Shown here piece by piece: positions 50,101 through 59,574 of a stretch of 64,000 nt of DNA. The notes beneath the pieces were generated by a model. It ran no database searches, was not told where the DNA came from, and saw only the letters and a list, made by a program, of their open reading frames with translations. Origin of the DNA: Ptychodera flava (Eukaryota > Hemichordata > Enteropneusta > Ptychoderidae); assembly GCF_041260155.1 (NCBI RefSeq), contig NC_091932.1:8709304-8773303 (forward strand), given 5' to 3'. Positions within the stretch are counted from its first letter, which is position 1; each line of letters opens with the position of its first letter. The position numbers and the translations under genes were made by a program.

Positions 50101-53100
50101 CATCATCAGAATTCTTCTGAAAATAATAAGATGTATTCATGACACTTATAATACATTCAGTTTACTATACTGTGCGTTTGTTTGTGGGTTAACCATTTCA
50201 GCTTTCGAAGGTACGCTGACTTGAGTCCCATTTTGACGTAAGGCCTGTCTTTGCGATAAAATGTAAATAATGTTGAAAATTGATATTGTCGCTATCTCCT
50301 AAAGTTGCTGACTTATGTAATGAGGGTTGATTCTGTGCTACTTTCACCTTTCTATCACTCACCTTGGTATCTTGGCGAACCAAATCAACTTTCAGAACTA
50401 AGGTAGAATCGTCCTTTGCCGTGCAGTCATCAACTGGAACAGGTGATACAGCGCCAGAACAATCAGTCACAGAAGTTGACGTTGCTGGACAATGTTGTAG
50501 GCCTACAGCACCCTGCGCTGAACACATCTGAGAGTCGTCATCAGAATTCTTCTGAAAATAATAAGATGGATTGATGACACTTTTAATAATAACAATAATT
50601 GTAATAATTCTTTACTCGGTACTCTCTGTTTACAATACTCTGCGTTTGTTTGTGGGTGAACCATTTCAACTTTCGAAGGTACGCTGACTTGAGTCCCATT
50701 TTGACGTAAGGCCAGTCTTTGCGAGAAAATGTAAATAATGTTGAAAATTGATATGACGCTATCTCCTAAAGTTGCTGACTTATGTAATGAGGGTTGATTC
50801 TGTGCTACTTTCAGATTTCTATCACTCACCTTGGTATCTTGGCGAACCAAATCAATCGAGGTAGAGTTGGTCTTTTCCGTGCAGTTATTAACCAGGACAG
50901 ATGGTGCAGAGCCACAACAATCGTTCGTCACTGACGTTGCTGGACAAGGTTGTACAACACCCTGCGCTGAACATGCCTGAGAGTCATCATTAGAATTCTT
51001 CTGAAAATAATAAGATGTATATACGACTGTTATAATGATTCTGTACTTATTAGACTATGTTTGCTATGCTGTGCTTTTGTGTACGGGCATTCATTTCGAA
51101 GGAACGCTAGAATCTGATTCAGAAATCAGGCTAGTCGCCTGGTATGTTGTTGGCGCACCATTAGAATCGGTTTCCTGAAAGTTGAAAACAATTTTTGCCG
51201 AAGATCACCATTACGGTTATTTGTGAATTTAAATTACAAATGTATTTATGCGAAAAAGATGCTTCAATATTTCCGAAACAATAGTGGTTATTGTTAATGA
51301 AATAAGGTAGTAAAGAGTTTGTCCTTGTATCCGCAAAATCAGCTTATAAAATATGATGGAAATATCAACGTTTAAGCTTTATTTGATTGAACTCATCAGA
51401 GTAGGGTAAATTCTAATGATAAACTTTACTGTTAGAGGATATCATGTAGCACAGTATGAATACTTTAATTCTAAGCAAATTTCGTTAATTGTATGAAGAC
51501 TGTGAATTTCACACATGAATATCCAAACGATGGACATTAAGATATAAGATATTTTAAAGGAATCGTAAGTTAGGGTTTCAGAGGATTTAAAAAGGAAACA
51601 GTGCAATGGCATTTGTTCGTATCAATTATTGATAAATATCGGTCCCACGGAGAGCTAGCATTATAGATCTAGATTATTGTGACGAAAAGCAAAACTTGGT
51701 AACCAATATCTCATCATTTCAACAATAAATTAATATTTTGTGTATCTGTGAGTTTTGTCAAATCTTTACAAGAATTGTACGCGTTTTCTTCTGATGTTGG
51801 TTGTTTTGTCAACATGGATTTGATTCTTTACTACGTAAATTCTCTTTTCTTCACCTTTGCATCTTGGTGAACAGTATTTTCTTTTGAAGTCGATGAAGAG
51901 TCTGTCGTTTCCATGGAATCTAGAGTCGGGCTAGGTGACGCAGTACCACCACGATCAGTCGTCGACGATGAAGGACTCGGGCAAGGTTGAACTTCAACCT
52001 GGGCCGGTAGAACCTGCACACCATCGCCATTCCTCTGAAAATGATAAAATGTGCGTTGACAATACTAAGGTATAGCTGTACAAAATTTTGCAATACACAC
52101 TGGGATCATGAAACATATCAGATTACCATATCAGATATTTGTCTTTCGAAGCCTTGAACTGAAGCGATAAAGTCATCATTTTACGAATTCAATTATGATA
52201 GGTGTACACAATTAAACGTTTGGCAGAAACCACACGGCCAAAAACAGTCTGGTATTATTGTACGCTTGCGTTTGTAACCTATGTTACCTATGAGTTTTAA
52301 CGTATTGTAAGTATTGTTATTAGACCGAACGCGAAAGAAATAAAACTGTAACAGGTACATGTACATCCACCATTGCAATAGCAATGTATCAAGCGCTTCA
52401 ACAACCAAGAAATGAAGTAAAAACTGTTTCAACACAGCGTAAAATAAAGAAATGGATGAGATGCAGGCAAAACGCAAAACAGTAAATGGTCATTGTTTTA
52501 TGTTGGTGTTAACAAACTAAAGCATTACAGTATTTTGTATGAATTGTACCACAATAATGTAACAAAAACATCATTGTCAAGTGTTTCGTTGAAGAAGTGT
52601 TGAAAACGTAAGAGTGCAAAACCCACAAATGATGATATAACACTAGTCATGTTGCCACCGTTCAAAAATGACAGTAAAACATTCCGACTATTTCCTTAAT
52701 CATCTGAATCCCGACTACTTCTAATCTTAGTTCATTAACACAATAAATTAATTTATTTAAAATGACCGCAGCTTTTTCCTTCCTTCCAAAGCCAGGAACG
52801 CAAACAAGAAATGTTCGAAACAAGTAATTTACCTTTAATTTCCTTCACCTTACCTGAGATTCATCGACGCCGGCTTGTGAAGGGTTATTCTCTCCTGACT
52901 CATGGTGTTGTTCGCTCTCTTCCCGAACTCTCTGTCTAACACTTAAGTAAGAAAGTTCATATTTGTAATCATTTCTGAATAAATTGATAGCTTAAATCAA
53001 ATTTTATAAATTTCTCGGGCACTTAAAAGTTTTGAGACGTTCACGTTCATGCAGTCGTCATGTTTTTTGTGATGACACTCACCGACTCTTATTTTCACTT

Positions 53101-53198
53101 GGAGGCTCTCGAAATGAATGCCGCTTTCTCCTCTTCACGCGTATTCTTCCCCACGTCAAATGGTACAGTATTATTGTCAGAGACAATAAACCTAACAT
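38555..53198 (-). CDS. Tandem-exon repeat protein, 20 exons, no known family
   Basis: Twenty predicted exons run from the ATG at 53198 to the stop at 38555. The first encodes a hydrophobic leader and basic cluster; the second an acidic linker; exons 3-19 are related cassettes of about 55-64 codons; exon 20 is a long tail. Every junction is phase-compatible: exon 1 ends in phase 2, exon 2 and all cassettes end in phase 0. Repeat hallmarks are P-C-P-A, T-D-C-x-G-A-A-S-P, a T-A-K-x-D-S-T-L segment and a closing V-R-Q-D-T-K, with two or three Cys each in the most conserved copies. The product would be about 1,280 residues, Ser/Thr/Asp-rich and probably disordered. It could be secreted, or membrane-anchored by the leader. 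I recognise no domain and assign no function. Exon 17 has a frameshift but can be skipped in frame. Confidence 0.75.
39284..39435 (-). CDS. Exon 19: diverged last cassette
   Basis: Starts MNCDDVKPCL after TTTTTTCAG. The full-length version to the GTGAGG donor is 152 bases and broken by one base. An inner donor AAG|GTAAAG at 39316 gives a clean 40-codon phase 0-0 exon, so the shorter form may be the one used. KPCLTTSS and ETDSTLTLK keep the repeat pattern. Confidence 0.55.
40418..40609 (-). CDS. Exon 18: R-type repeat cassette
   Basis: 64 codons, phase 0-0, the longest cassette: RDNADDIQV, CLTTSLPPL, ESHGAAS, MVRQDTK at GTGAGG. The PC and TDC motifs are partly lost. Confidence 0.75.
40878..41067 (-). 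pseudogene. Exon 17: R-type cassette with frameshift
   Basis: 190 bases, not a multiple of three. RNVDADIDI, KPCLAPSAL and TTDCDCA read well, then a stop appears about 12 codons before the donor (GTGCTT). A 1-base shift restores KMFRQK. It may be skipped without loss of frame, or carry a sequence error. Confidence 0.6.
41704..41883 (-). CDS. Exon 16: G-type repeat cassette, GC donor
   Basis: 60 codons, phase 0-0: GNADEVLSA, PRPATFLS, TEDCSGPASP, VFKDTK. The donor reads AAG|GCGAGT, a GC-AG intron, whereas every other intron of the gene starts with GT. GC donors with otherwise perfect context are a known functional minority. Confidence 0.7.
42129..42308 (-). CDS. Exon 15: R-type repeat cassette
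   Basis: 60 codons, phase 0-0: RKGNDDNQVSA, PCRTAKSL, TDYGGAASP, HPRDAK. Donor GTGCGA, acceptor GTTCAG. It pairs with G-type exon 16 at about 425 bp. Confidence 0.75.
42845..43018 (-). CDS. Exon 14: G-type repeat cassette
   Basis: 58 codons, phase 0-0: GFADEVIPA, SPATCLSV, CNGPTS, MVHQVGK. Acceptor TTTTCAG, donor GTGAGAGAT. Confidence 0.75.
43422..43598 (-). CDS. Exon 13: G-type repeat cassette
   Basis: 59 codons, phase 0-0: GFADKVRSA, PRPATCLLL, TEDCSSPAS, VVQQVGK. Acceptor TTTTTAG, donor GTGAGAGATGG. Closest relative is exon 14. Confidence 0.75.
43852..44016 (-). CDS. Exon 12: R-type repeat cassette
   Basis: 55 codons, phase 0-0, from REGNDDIQV to FRQDPK at a GTGCGG donor. TSDCGCASSP is present; the PCPA block is shortened. 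It precedes G-type exon 13 by about 430 bp. Confidence 0.7.
44097..44164 (+). repeat. (TC)n-(TA)n microsatellite
   Basis: A TC run passes directly into a TA run inside the intron between exons 11 and 12 of the tandem-exon gene. Frames through it are artefacts. Confidence 0.97.
44381..44566 (-). CDS. Exon 11: R-type repeat cassette
   Basis: 62 codons, phase 0-0: RNADMDNRV, PCPASSSL, TDYSGNASP, CQVSK. Tyr replaces the second cysteine. The donor is GTTAGA, weaker than the others. The intron upstream contains a palindromic repeat and a LINE fragment. Confidence 0.7.
44723..45120 (+). repeat. Palindromic repeat family, copy 2
   Basis: Related to 3621-4020 and 62288-62705: a palindromic first 180 bp with GCGCTGACCATTAACGTTTA arms, then a shared 3' part down to TTACGTTTGAGCTG. 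It sits in the intron upstream of exon 11 of the tandem-exon gene. Frames here are by-products of the palindrome. Confidence 0.75.
45309..45830 (+). mobile_element. 3' end of a non-LTR retrotransposon (CR1/Rex1-like)
   Basis: The plus-strand frame 45309-45596 encodes the short domain after the reverse transcriptase: LSRIVRMAEKIIGC, then HPLHGYFQKLPSGRRFR and FLPSAVSILN. This is typical of CR1/Rex1-type LINE ends. A 3' UTR follows, and a (GAATT)n-like tail at 45801-45830. It lies antisense in an intron of the tandem-exon gene. Confidence 0.8.
45926..46018 (-). pseudogene. Decayed repeat cassette (3' half)
   Basis: Just before a GTGCTG donor-like site the minus strand reads PSKVEMVRQRTK, matching the closing part of the cassettes, but no 5' half or convincing acceptor is present. 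Similar 3'-half relics occur near 47490, 49760, 50185 and 50655. Confidence 0.45.
46433..46597 (-). CDS. Exon 10: G-type repeat cassette
   Basis: 55 codons, phase 0-0, from GNADNILT to VFKDKM at a canonical GTAAGT donor. TTDCGGA keeps the second-cysteine motif, while the PCPA motif is altered to PRLA. Confidence 0.75.
46829..46999 (-). CDS. Exon 9: R-type repeat cassette
   Basis: 57 codons, phase 0-0, from RNDSDGIQV to HRDTK, donor GTATGA. It has SLQATSSSSTIGCGGAVLP, so the PCPA cysteine is missing. It is paired with G-type exon 10 at about 400 bp spacing. The ~1.6 kb intron upstream (47000-48590) contains no exon I can support. Confidence 0.75.
48591..48767 (-). CDS. Exon 8: K-type repeat cassette
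   Basis: 59 codons, phase 0-0: KNSDNDSK, PCPAISSS, TDCRAAASP, NDCTAKTNSTL, then a 3-codon gap before VHQDTK. The gap between exons 7 and 8 is about twice the unit length and holds a minisatellite, as if one cassette had been lost. Confidence 0.8.
48850..49035 (+). repeat. Degenerate minisatellite, CCGTTCTGACAAAA
   Basis: About eight imperfect units with the core CCGTTCTGACAAAA, two of them interrupted by CTAGGAG. It sits in the intron between exons 7 and 8 of the tandem-exon gene. Confidence 0.7.
49474..49659 (-). CDS. Exon 7: K-type repeat cassette
   Basis: 62 codons, phase 0-0: KNCDDESK, PCPAISSS, TDCCGAASP, NDCTEKTDSTL, VRQDTK. The acceptor is TTTTTAG rather than CAG. Confidence 0.8.
49931..50116 (-). 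CDS. Exon 6: K-type repeat cassette
   Basis: 62 codons, phase 0-0: KNSDDVSQ, PCPARPSS, TDCCGALSP, NECTVKTDHIL, VRQDSK. The surrounding intron repeats that of exons 5 and 7 at a spacing of 430-460 bp. Confidence 0.8.
50363..50551 (-). CDS. Exon 5: K-type repeat cassette
   Basis: 63 codons, phase 0-0, the longest K-type copy: KNSDDDSQ, HCPATS, TDCSGAVSP, DDCTAKDDSTL, VRQDTK. Acceptor TTTTCAG and donor GTGAGTGATAGAAA are shared with exons 4, 6 and 7. Confidence 0.8.
50830..51000 (-). CDS. Exon 4: K-type repeat cassette
   Basis: 57 codons, phase 0-0, from KNSNDDSQ to VRQDTK, with TTTTCAG acceptor and GTGAGTGA donor. Contains PCPATS and NDCCGSAPS. It lacks a few codons before the closing VRQDTK compared with its neighbours. 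Near-identical flanking intron to exons 5-7. Confidence 0.8.
51091..51174 (-). pseudogene. Decayed repeat cassette with stop
   Basis: After a TTTCAG acceptor the minus strand reads ETDSNGAPTT...SESDSSVPSK and then a stop where the relatives continue VEMV. It lies between exons 3 and 4. It shows that whole cassettes have been lost as well as gained. Confidence 0.45.
51855..52034 (-). CDS. Exon 3: R-type repeat cassette
   Basis: 60 codons, phase 0-0, starting RNGDGVQV after TTTTCAG and ending HQDAK at GTGAAG, a weak donor. It has PCPSPSSSTTD, but Arg replaces the second repeat cysteine. First cassette of the array, set apart from the K-type cluster. Confidence 0.75.
52854..52941 (-). CDS. Exon 2: acidic linker
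   Basis: 88 bases: one base completes the codon split by exon 1, then 29 codons rich in Glu, Gln, His and Ser, ending DESQ at a GTAAGG donor in phase 0. The acceptor (CTTACTTAAG) has a weak pyrimidine tract; an alternative AG lies 6 bases downstream and keeps the frame. Confidence 0.55.
53083..53198 (-). CDS. Exon 1: leader and basic cluster
   Basis: The ATG has A at -3. It encodes MLGLLSLTIILYHLTWG, then RIRVKRRKR and a short polar stretch, ending two bases into a codon at a GTGAGT donor. The hydrophobic segment could be a cleaved signal peptide with a furin-like RRKR site after it. Alternatively the positive charge after it could make it a reverse signal-anchor with the repeats inside the cell. 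Confidence 0.65.
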
Positions 53199-53200
53199 TT

Positions 53201-54994
53201 TGAACGTGAGATAAAGTACTACATTTGAGACTTGGAGACAAACATGGTATGCATACCGTGAGATCTATCCATCGCTAAGCACAGAATACTGTGTTCGCAG
53301 TAACAATCGGTCGTGGCCTTGTACCCTGCAAATTTTCCGTCGCTGAAACGTTCTATTTTTCTCTATGCATATACGAACGAACGAACGCGCCAAGTGTCGC
53401 TTCCACTTTTGTCACCATTGCGAACGAGGTTAAAAGAATATTTTAGAGAAGATCAGAGATGGCGCGCATCTCGGGGAAAGTTTGGCCGTTCCAACAACCA
53501 AACACAGTATAGGCCTACACAAGGTCACTGCTCAACTTCAGCTATGTCAATTTGTGCTGCGAAGATTTATTAAAAATTCCTCCCCTCGACACTTACGAGA
53601 AGCAAGTTTTCAAAATACTGTTAATTACAAAATAGAGCGGAGATGTAACATCGCACATAATTTATTACATGCTGATATACTGATTATTTTACCTTACATA
53701 CGAATTTGATGGTCATAAAATGAAATCTAATAATCCAAATGATATAAGATAAAAAAGCACTAGGTTCTATTCCCAAGAATATTTACAATGTAGTAAAAGG
53801 CCATCTGGACTCAAATTAAATTGAGTCAGGTGAGTACACAGTGTACGGAATAGGTAAGGGTACCCTGCTACTTCCGTCAAGAATAGTCTAAAACTGGCAA
53901 AATCAATAGTAATCCAGTGAAACTGCTAAATCGCTGTGTAAAGTCAAAGTTAGAAGTGCTGTCACTCATCATCTGTGTAACAGATGTGTTATGTTCTAAA
54001 ATGAAAGTCTCCTTATCAATCACAGAACTTCTTTTACAATCTCACAAGACTTAGTCTACTTTTCTGAGAACTCTACCTCACTAGTTTTATTGACAATGAA
54101 GCTCTAAATTTTGTGTCAAAGGGCTTCACGCTTTGGCCCTCATCGAATATGTGATACTTTTTAAGGGTTCACTAGGCTGGCTTTACTTTGCATTAACATT
54201 TTCGGTCTATACGGTCACTAAAGCGCCGTCAAATAAGCTTACTTTGTATACCGCCAGCGCAACTGAGGAACGCTTTTTCAGTGAGATATGAGAAATACAA
54301 CGTCGTATATGATTTCATTGCTCATCAATCCTATAGCGTTTACGTTATTCACATGATTTTTTCACGTTACTTCCTCATGTGAAATGATTGTGAAATTTCC
54401 GTTATTTCCTAAAAGGACTAATAAAAGAATTATTTTGTGAGCTTGGCTTTGAATGTGGAATTGCACGGAATTTCTCTCAACATTTTGAAAGTCTTCTCTT
54501 CTCATCACAAACTAGAATGAGCAACTCAGTAACAGTCGATTCCGATTCACAGCTGATGATAATGACATTGAATTTGAAAAATCACGTTGGTACTGTCAAA
54601 TGTTTTTATTACAGGCACCAAACAGTCAGTACTCAGTTAAACACAGGGTAAAATGCTTGATATACGGTCAGTGTAATCATGAAGCATCACATTAGTGGTA
54701 ACGTAACGTATATCTTTGTACATGGAACATGTCAATGCGTTGATATCTATGATGGACAAGAGTATACATAAAGCATGTTGTTGGAGACAGTGTAAACTGT
54801 ACCTGTGCATTTTATTTGCATACTAACGTGTAGCTGACAAATGTACAGAATCAGTAGTATATTGTTGTATATCAAGCATTTTACCTGGTGAAAGTTTTTC
54901 AAAGTTTGAATATTAGTTTTGCCAAAAAGCTAAAGTCATTTGTGAAGTCTTAGATTACATGTGATTCCTCCTTTCTCTCTCTCTCTCTCTCTCT

Positions 54995-55029
<35 letters not shown>

Positions 55030-58000
55030 ATGCAAAGAGCATAAACAGATGTTGAAATACATTGAAATAAAAGGAAAAAACTCCACGTTACGAGATTAGT
55101 TTTGGGAATGGAGGGAGTTGAAATGCATTCAATTTTTACATCGAGAAAACGATAATTATATAATTTTCCACGTAATTTGACCTTACCTAATCTATGTACA
55201 GTTCTCTAATGACCATAAAAATTTTCGTCATGTCCAAAAATGTCAAACTTTTGAAACGTTTCCATGGAAATGTTATCATGAAAATCTGAATGATCACACT
55301 TTATATCATTTCGCTCACAGTTTATATTGAAATTTCCGATTTTGACAACAAAATACTTTGTTCAATCATACTTCCAAGCACTTAAATTTCACACATGGTA
55401 GCTGCAGTTTTGAAATTTATATATCTTGAATGAAAATTATTGGGTCAGCATTCTATTTTCGTAGCCACACACCTCTATTTAAATCTCCATCAAAACTCGA
55501 ATAATTTTACTCACTTTTACGTACTTGTATAAAATTGTCTCAAGAATTGAAATTTCACTTTCTGGGAAAACATCGGGACAAATAGCTCGCAAATAGCTCT
55601 AGTAGAAACGTACCTCAATGAAATTCAACGAATTTCTGAGCCCCACTGCCAGCTCTGCATGCATGGATAAAAAACGTCCACGGTTTATGGTGCAGGTTGA
55701 ACAGTCATTACATGCAAGGCCTGGTCACTTGTCAATGAACTATAGACATCGAACACGCTTGTTGCCTGTAACTCTCACAATAGCTCCCGGACAGAAATGT
55801 TACGATATATGCATCGCAGTGGACGAAGCTTGGCGACTATTTTGAATTATCAAATCTAGGACTGATAGATATGGTTGTACGGTACAGTACTTTTTTGAAT
55901 ATGCATCAGTCACTACATTGAAACTGCAAATTTTGGAACCCGTCAAGTCTCGACTGACCGTAGTCAAGTGCGAAATTGTCGATATCGGTGACTATAAGGC
56001 AGAGGGCGCTGTTCAACATTGTATGTATACAGCGCGATTGAGCCACGTAGCTCATAAGACTCTCGCAAGTTGCGCCTGTTTAGCTGTCGCAGCATGTAAT
56101 GTAATGTCATTCATTCAATCCTCACGAAAAGACCAAACATTCGCAAGATTTGGGATTTTTTAACGACCAAGACTCCAGTTTCTCTGCGAGTAATTAACAC
56201 TCATCTACTTCGCAATACCACTTCACACAATTTCTTTGTATTGAAAAAAAGAGGCGCAAGACTTGCAACTTTCGCACAACTTGCGCCCAGCCGCAATGAC
56301 TAATAGAAAACACAAGATTTTGTGATAGCGTAACTGTAGGTTATTACGAAAATATCGCAAAAGGATGCACTCGGACATGGGTACAGAGAACCGCCCTGTG
56401 CTTCGCGTCGGGTAATGCACTGCGTAAATGTCCCCTTGCATTCTTTGCAGTATTTTCTTAAACGGGAAGTTACAGGACCTCGGTAATAAATTACTCCCGC
56501 AAAATGTGACCCATTGTGTACAGTATACGGTGTTCTGTTGACAAAAAAGTTTTAATACGGACTGCAATTCGCTTGTCAATGGTAACATCAGACATAACAC
56601 ATACACGAGGCATGTAAACAAATTTAGCAGAGGCACTTCGACATGAATTTTGAAGAACGGCGAGAAACTTTATTTCGAATCGCAAACGGAACATAACAGA
56701 ACACAGTTATTTAATGTCAGATATTGAGAAGTACCTTTCCTAGGCTTTTTCAATGAATCAGATAATTTCTTTATGCAAGTTAAAAAGTAATTTTTGATCT
56801 CTTCGTCGAATTGCTAGGATGTTTAAAAACTGGAAATAAACATATTGACAGATATCTTTCTACTGAAATGTGGAATACAATTTCTAGTGAGACATTTATA
56901 GAATAAGCATAGAGAAATGACTAAGTAGTAAGAGCATCTTTTCACCACTGTATTTCTGTAAAATTTGATTTGCCTGTGTTATGGTTTACTGTTAGCCTTG
57001 ATGGAAACCATCAAAAAAATTTCAAGGTTCGATACTTTCAACTGCTATGAAGACATCGCGCCTGCTGACCTTTTAGCGGGACATCGTCTGCAGTCTTCCT
57101 TCATTGGCAGTACTCCTGATTCCAGTATATCATCGCCTAAATGTATACTTTGAATTGATTGTCACCTTTATGATAATGATTGATGCACTGCGTTGCAGCG
57201 AGTGGAATTTCCAGCAATTCTCTCTGATTTGTATTGACGTCATTGTGCAAAAACTTCTTCCGTTCTGTTTGCGTCTTCGCAATTAATTTCACTCTGAAAG
57301 TGTCATTATACAAATATTATTTTAGTAAATATTTAACATCGCTAGAAGGCAACAGAGTCAGGGAAAATAGCAAATGAAAATTATGATTTGTGCATGCAAA
57401 AACACTTCAGTGTTGTCATTTGGAAAACCCAGCAATCAGCAACTGGCGTATGTAGTCGAAAAAGTTTCTCTGCTGACATGCAGACTTCTTTTCTTATTTC
57501 TGTTAAATATCAAATCCTGTTCCGGCACAATACTGGTGAAATTTGGACCCCTCTTTTTCTTCCAATAGTTCAAATGATTATTCAATAATGAAAAAAACAT
57601 TCTCAAGCAGAAATTGATATTGTTCAAGATACTAAAATTTATAAGATACGGCTGTAGTCATAACAATACGTTATCCGACTAAGAAAAACCCACACATGCT
57701 CTGCATGGTTTTCAATCAAACCGAATCACGGTAGATTTTAACATGCTATTCTTGTTGTTCGCACGAACAGTTCTGTATACCCTTATGTGTAATCGCCCGT
57801 GGCCCTATTATCTCACTGTATGCCAAAACCATATTTGTACCTTGCGCACGACTCACATTACTTCGATGTTTTGATAAAAAGATTAGGAACTTTGTCTTTA
57901 AAATTGCCTACACAAATTTCAGGAGCATTTGAGCAAACCGTGAAGTTATTGCTTTAAGCTTACTCACAAAACTTGTTCTCTATGTGACACACTAACCAAT

Positions 58001-58651
58001 TATGACGTAAGTATCAGGAATATGAATAAGAAAACATTTATATCAGCATAAATATTATTACTCCATCATCACATTAAAGTTGTCAAATTTATGAAAACCC
58101 CCATAACATTCAAACATTTTCTAGTTATGCAGGGCATCTCCTCTGCAATAATGCACCCAAATATTCGACAAATTAAATTTTCAAGTTATTACTTTAAACT
58201 CAGACTTCTTTGTGATCTCTACCAGCGTTGTCTTCGGACGGACAGATTGACTTCTACTATTGAAAAGCTCTCATACGTTTGGCAGGTGGAGGCCAAAAAT
58301 TCGAGAAGTTGGAGTGAAGAGTTTGTAGGTGCTTGCTAATGCATGGAAGATACATACTTCCTTTGTAACAACGCCTATCTCAGGTAGAAGAAGTTACAAA
58401 AGAAAGGAATTTTATCTCCTGCAAACGTTCATACAGCGCCACCTGTGGCGGGTTCAAGAGGTCATCGAGTAGGCTTGTCCTATCCTCTTTTGCCCTGAGA
58501 CGGTCCTCCAGTGACTGCCATTTCGGCAGCTGGACCTCATCTGAACTTTAACAACGCCCTCCTCCTCCCCTTTCCACCACATTTTACCATGTATGGATTT
58601 GTGTTTGGGCCCCACAAGATTGGGGCAAGATTAAATGAGTTACCTATGTAG
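53201..58651. other. Intergenic, no gene seen
   Basis: AT-rich sequence upstream of the tandem-exon gene and beyond the Ig-gene exons of copy B. A CT microsatellite lies at 54972-55029. Minus-strand frames at 56223-56694 are open for 137 codons, but the longest opens only at a GTG, so I do not call a gene. The downstream exons of copy B's Ig gene should lie here or within 58652-59200, but I could not identify them. Confidence 0.45.
54972..55029 (+). repeat. (CT)n microsatellite
   Basis: Interrupted TC/CT run of about 58 bp. Confidence 0.95.
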
Positions 58652-58816
58652 GTGAATTCTTTGTTAGACTGTTAATTGGTCACCCATTTTGTGGCCCACT
58701 TATGTATTTCACAGTTATGAGCATGTTAATCATTGTAAGGAAATTTGTTTGTGTGTCAGTTATTGGTCACCAATTTTGTGGCCTAATTGAATTTCAATAT
58801 ACTTTTATGATATAAT

Positions 58817-58958
58817 CGCAATAAATCACACCCAGCGAAGGTATACTAGTCAATTTTGGCAAATTCACTTCATATATGCACTCGCTATCGCTCGTGCATA
58901 TAAGTCGTGAACTGGTCAAAATCTCGTGGTATACCGTCGCTGGGTGTGCTTTATAATG
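58817..58958. repeat. Near-palindromic MITE-like element, copy B
   Basis: Duplicate of 168-309 with two substitutions in the right arm. It lies downstream of the Ig exon. Confidence 0.7.
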
Positions 58959-59211
58959 TCTAAGTATCAATTTTAATATAATAATACTTCGCTCATTTCA
59001 CCTTATATTCCGGTGACACTTTAATTGCCAAACTGCCTTACACCGCAATTGCCTTCAAATCGAGTATATGACTTTTCAATTTGAGCATATATACATCGTA
59101 CATGTGTCAATTTTTATTAATTTCATTGCGTAAAAGAGTGACAAACACAAAATGCATGAGTAACTTTGAAGCTGAGTTTAACCTACAAATCTTTGTGAAC
59201 ATAAAACGTAC

Positions 59212-59574
59212 CGTAAACTTTGAGTCTTGTCTTCCCTTCACCGGACAAACCTTCTACGTAGTAATCAATTTCACATTTGTAGTCACCCGTGTCAGCAACT
59301 TCGAGTCTAGAGATGTTCAAATCAGCTTTTGATCCAACGATATTCACACGATCTCGATAACGGCCGAATCCCGTCCCGTCCTCTAGATCATTCGCTAAAA
59401 ATACCAACTCTTCTTTGCCAGTCTGGTCAGATATCATTGTCCACGCTTTGACCACTCTTCTATTGTTCAGTTCTGGAACATCATGGTTACATTTGAGTAT
59501 TGTAGATGATAGGACATGGCCCGAGTGTAGTGGCTCTGTTCTAACAGTTAAACCGTCCACATGTATATGTAGAA
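59212..59574 (-). CDS. Ig V-type domain exon, copy B (intact)
   Basis: 121 codons' worth of sequence (363 bp) in phase 1-1 between TTTTTTTCAG and G|GTACGT, the usual form of an exon carrying one Ig domain. Visible Ig landmarks are the first cysteine in ILKCNHD, the core tryptophan in VKAWTMIS, a GRYRDRV strand, LNISRLEVADTGDYKCE with the second cysteine, and a closing strand RLKVYG. The exon probably codes for the distal domain of a secreted or cell-surface adhesion or immune-type receptor. It joins in phase to the leader exon at 61002-61044. Further domains or a membrane segment should follow downstream (lower coordinates), but I could not find them. The gene family is not recognisable from one domain. 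Confidence 0.85.

Noticed and set aside
56223..56636. 137-codon minus-strand frame with a signal-peptide-like start
   Set aside because: It opens only at GTG, not ATG, and shows no recognisable domain or splice-supported exon.
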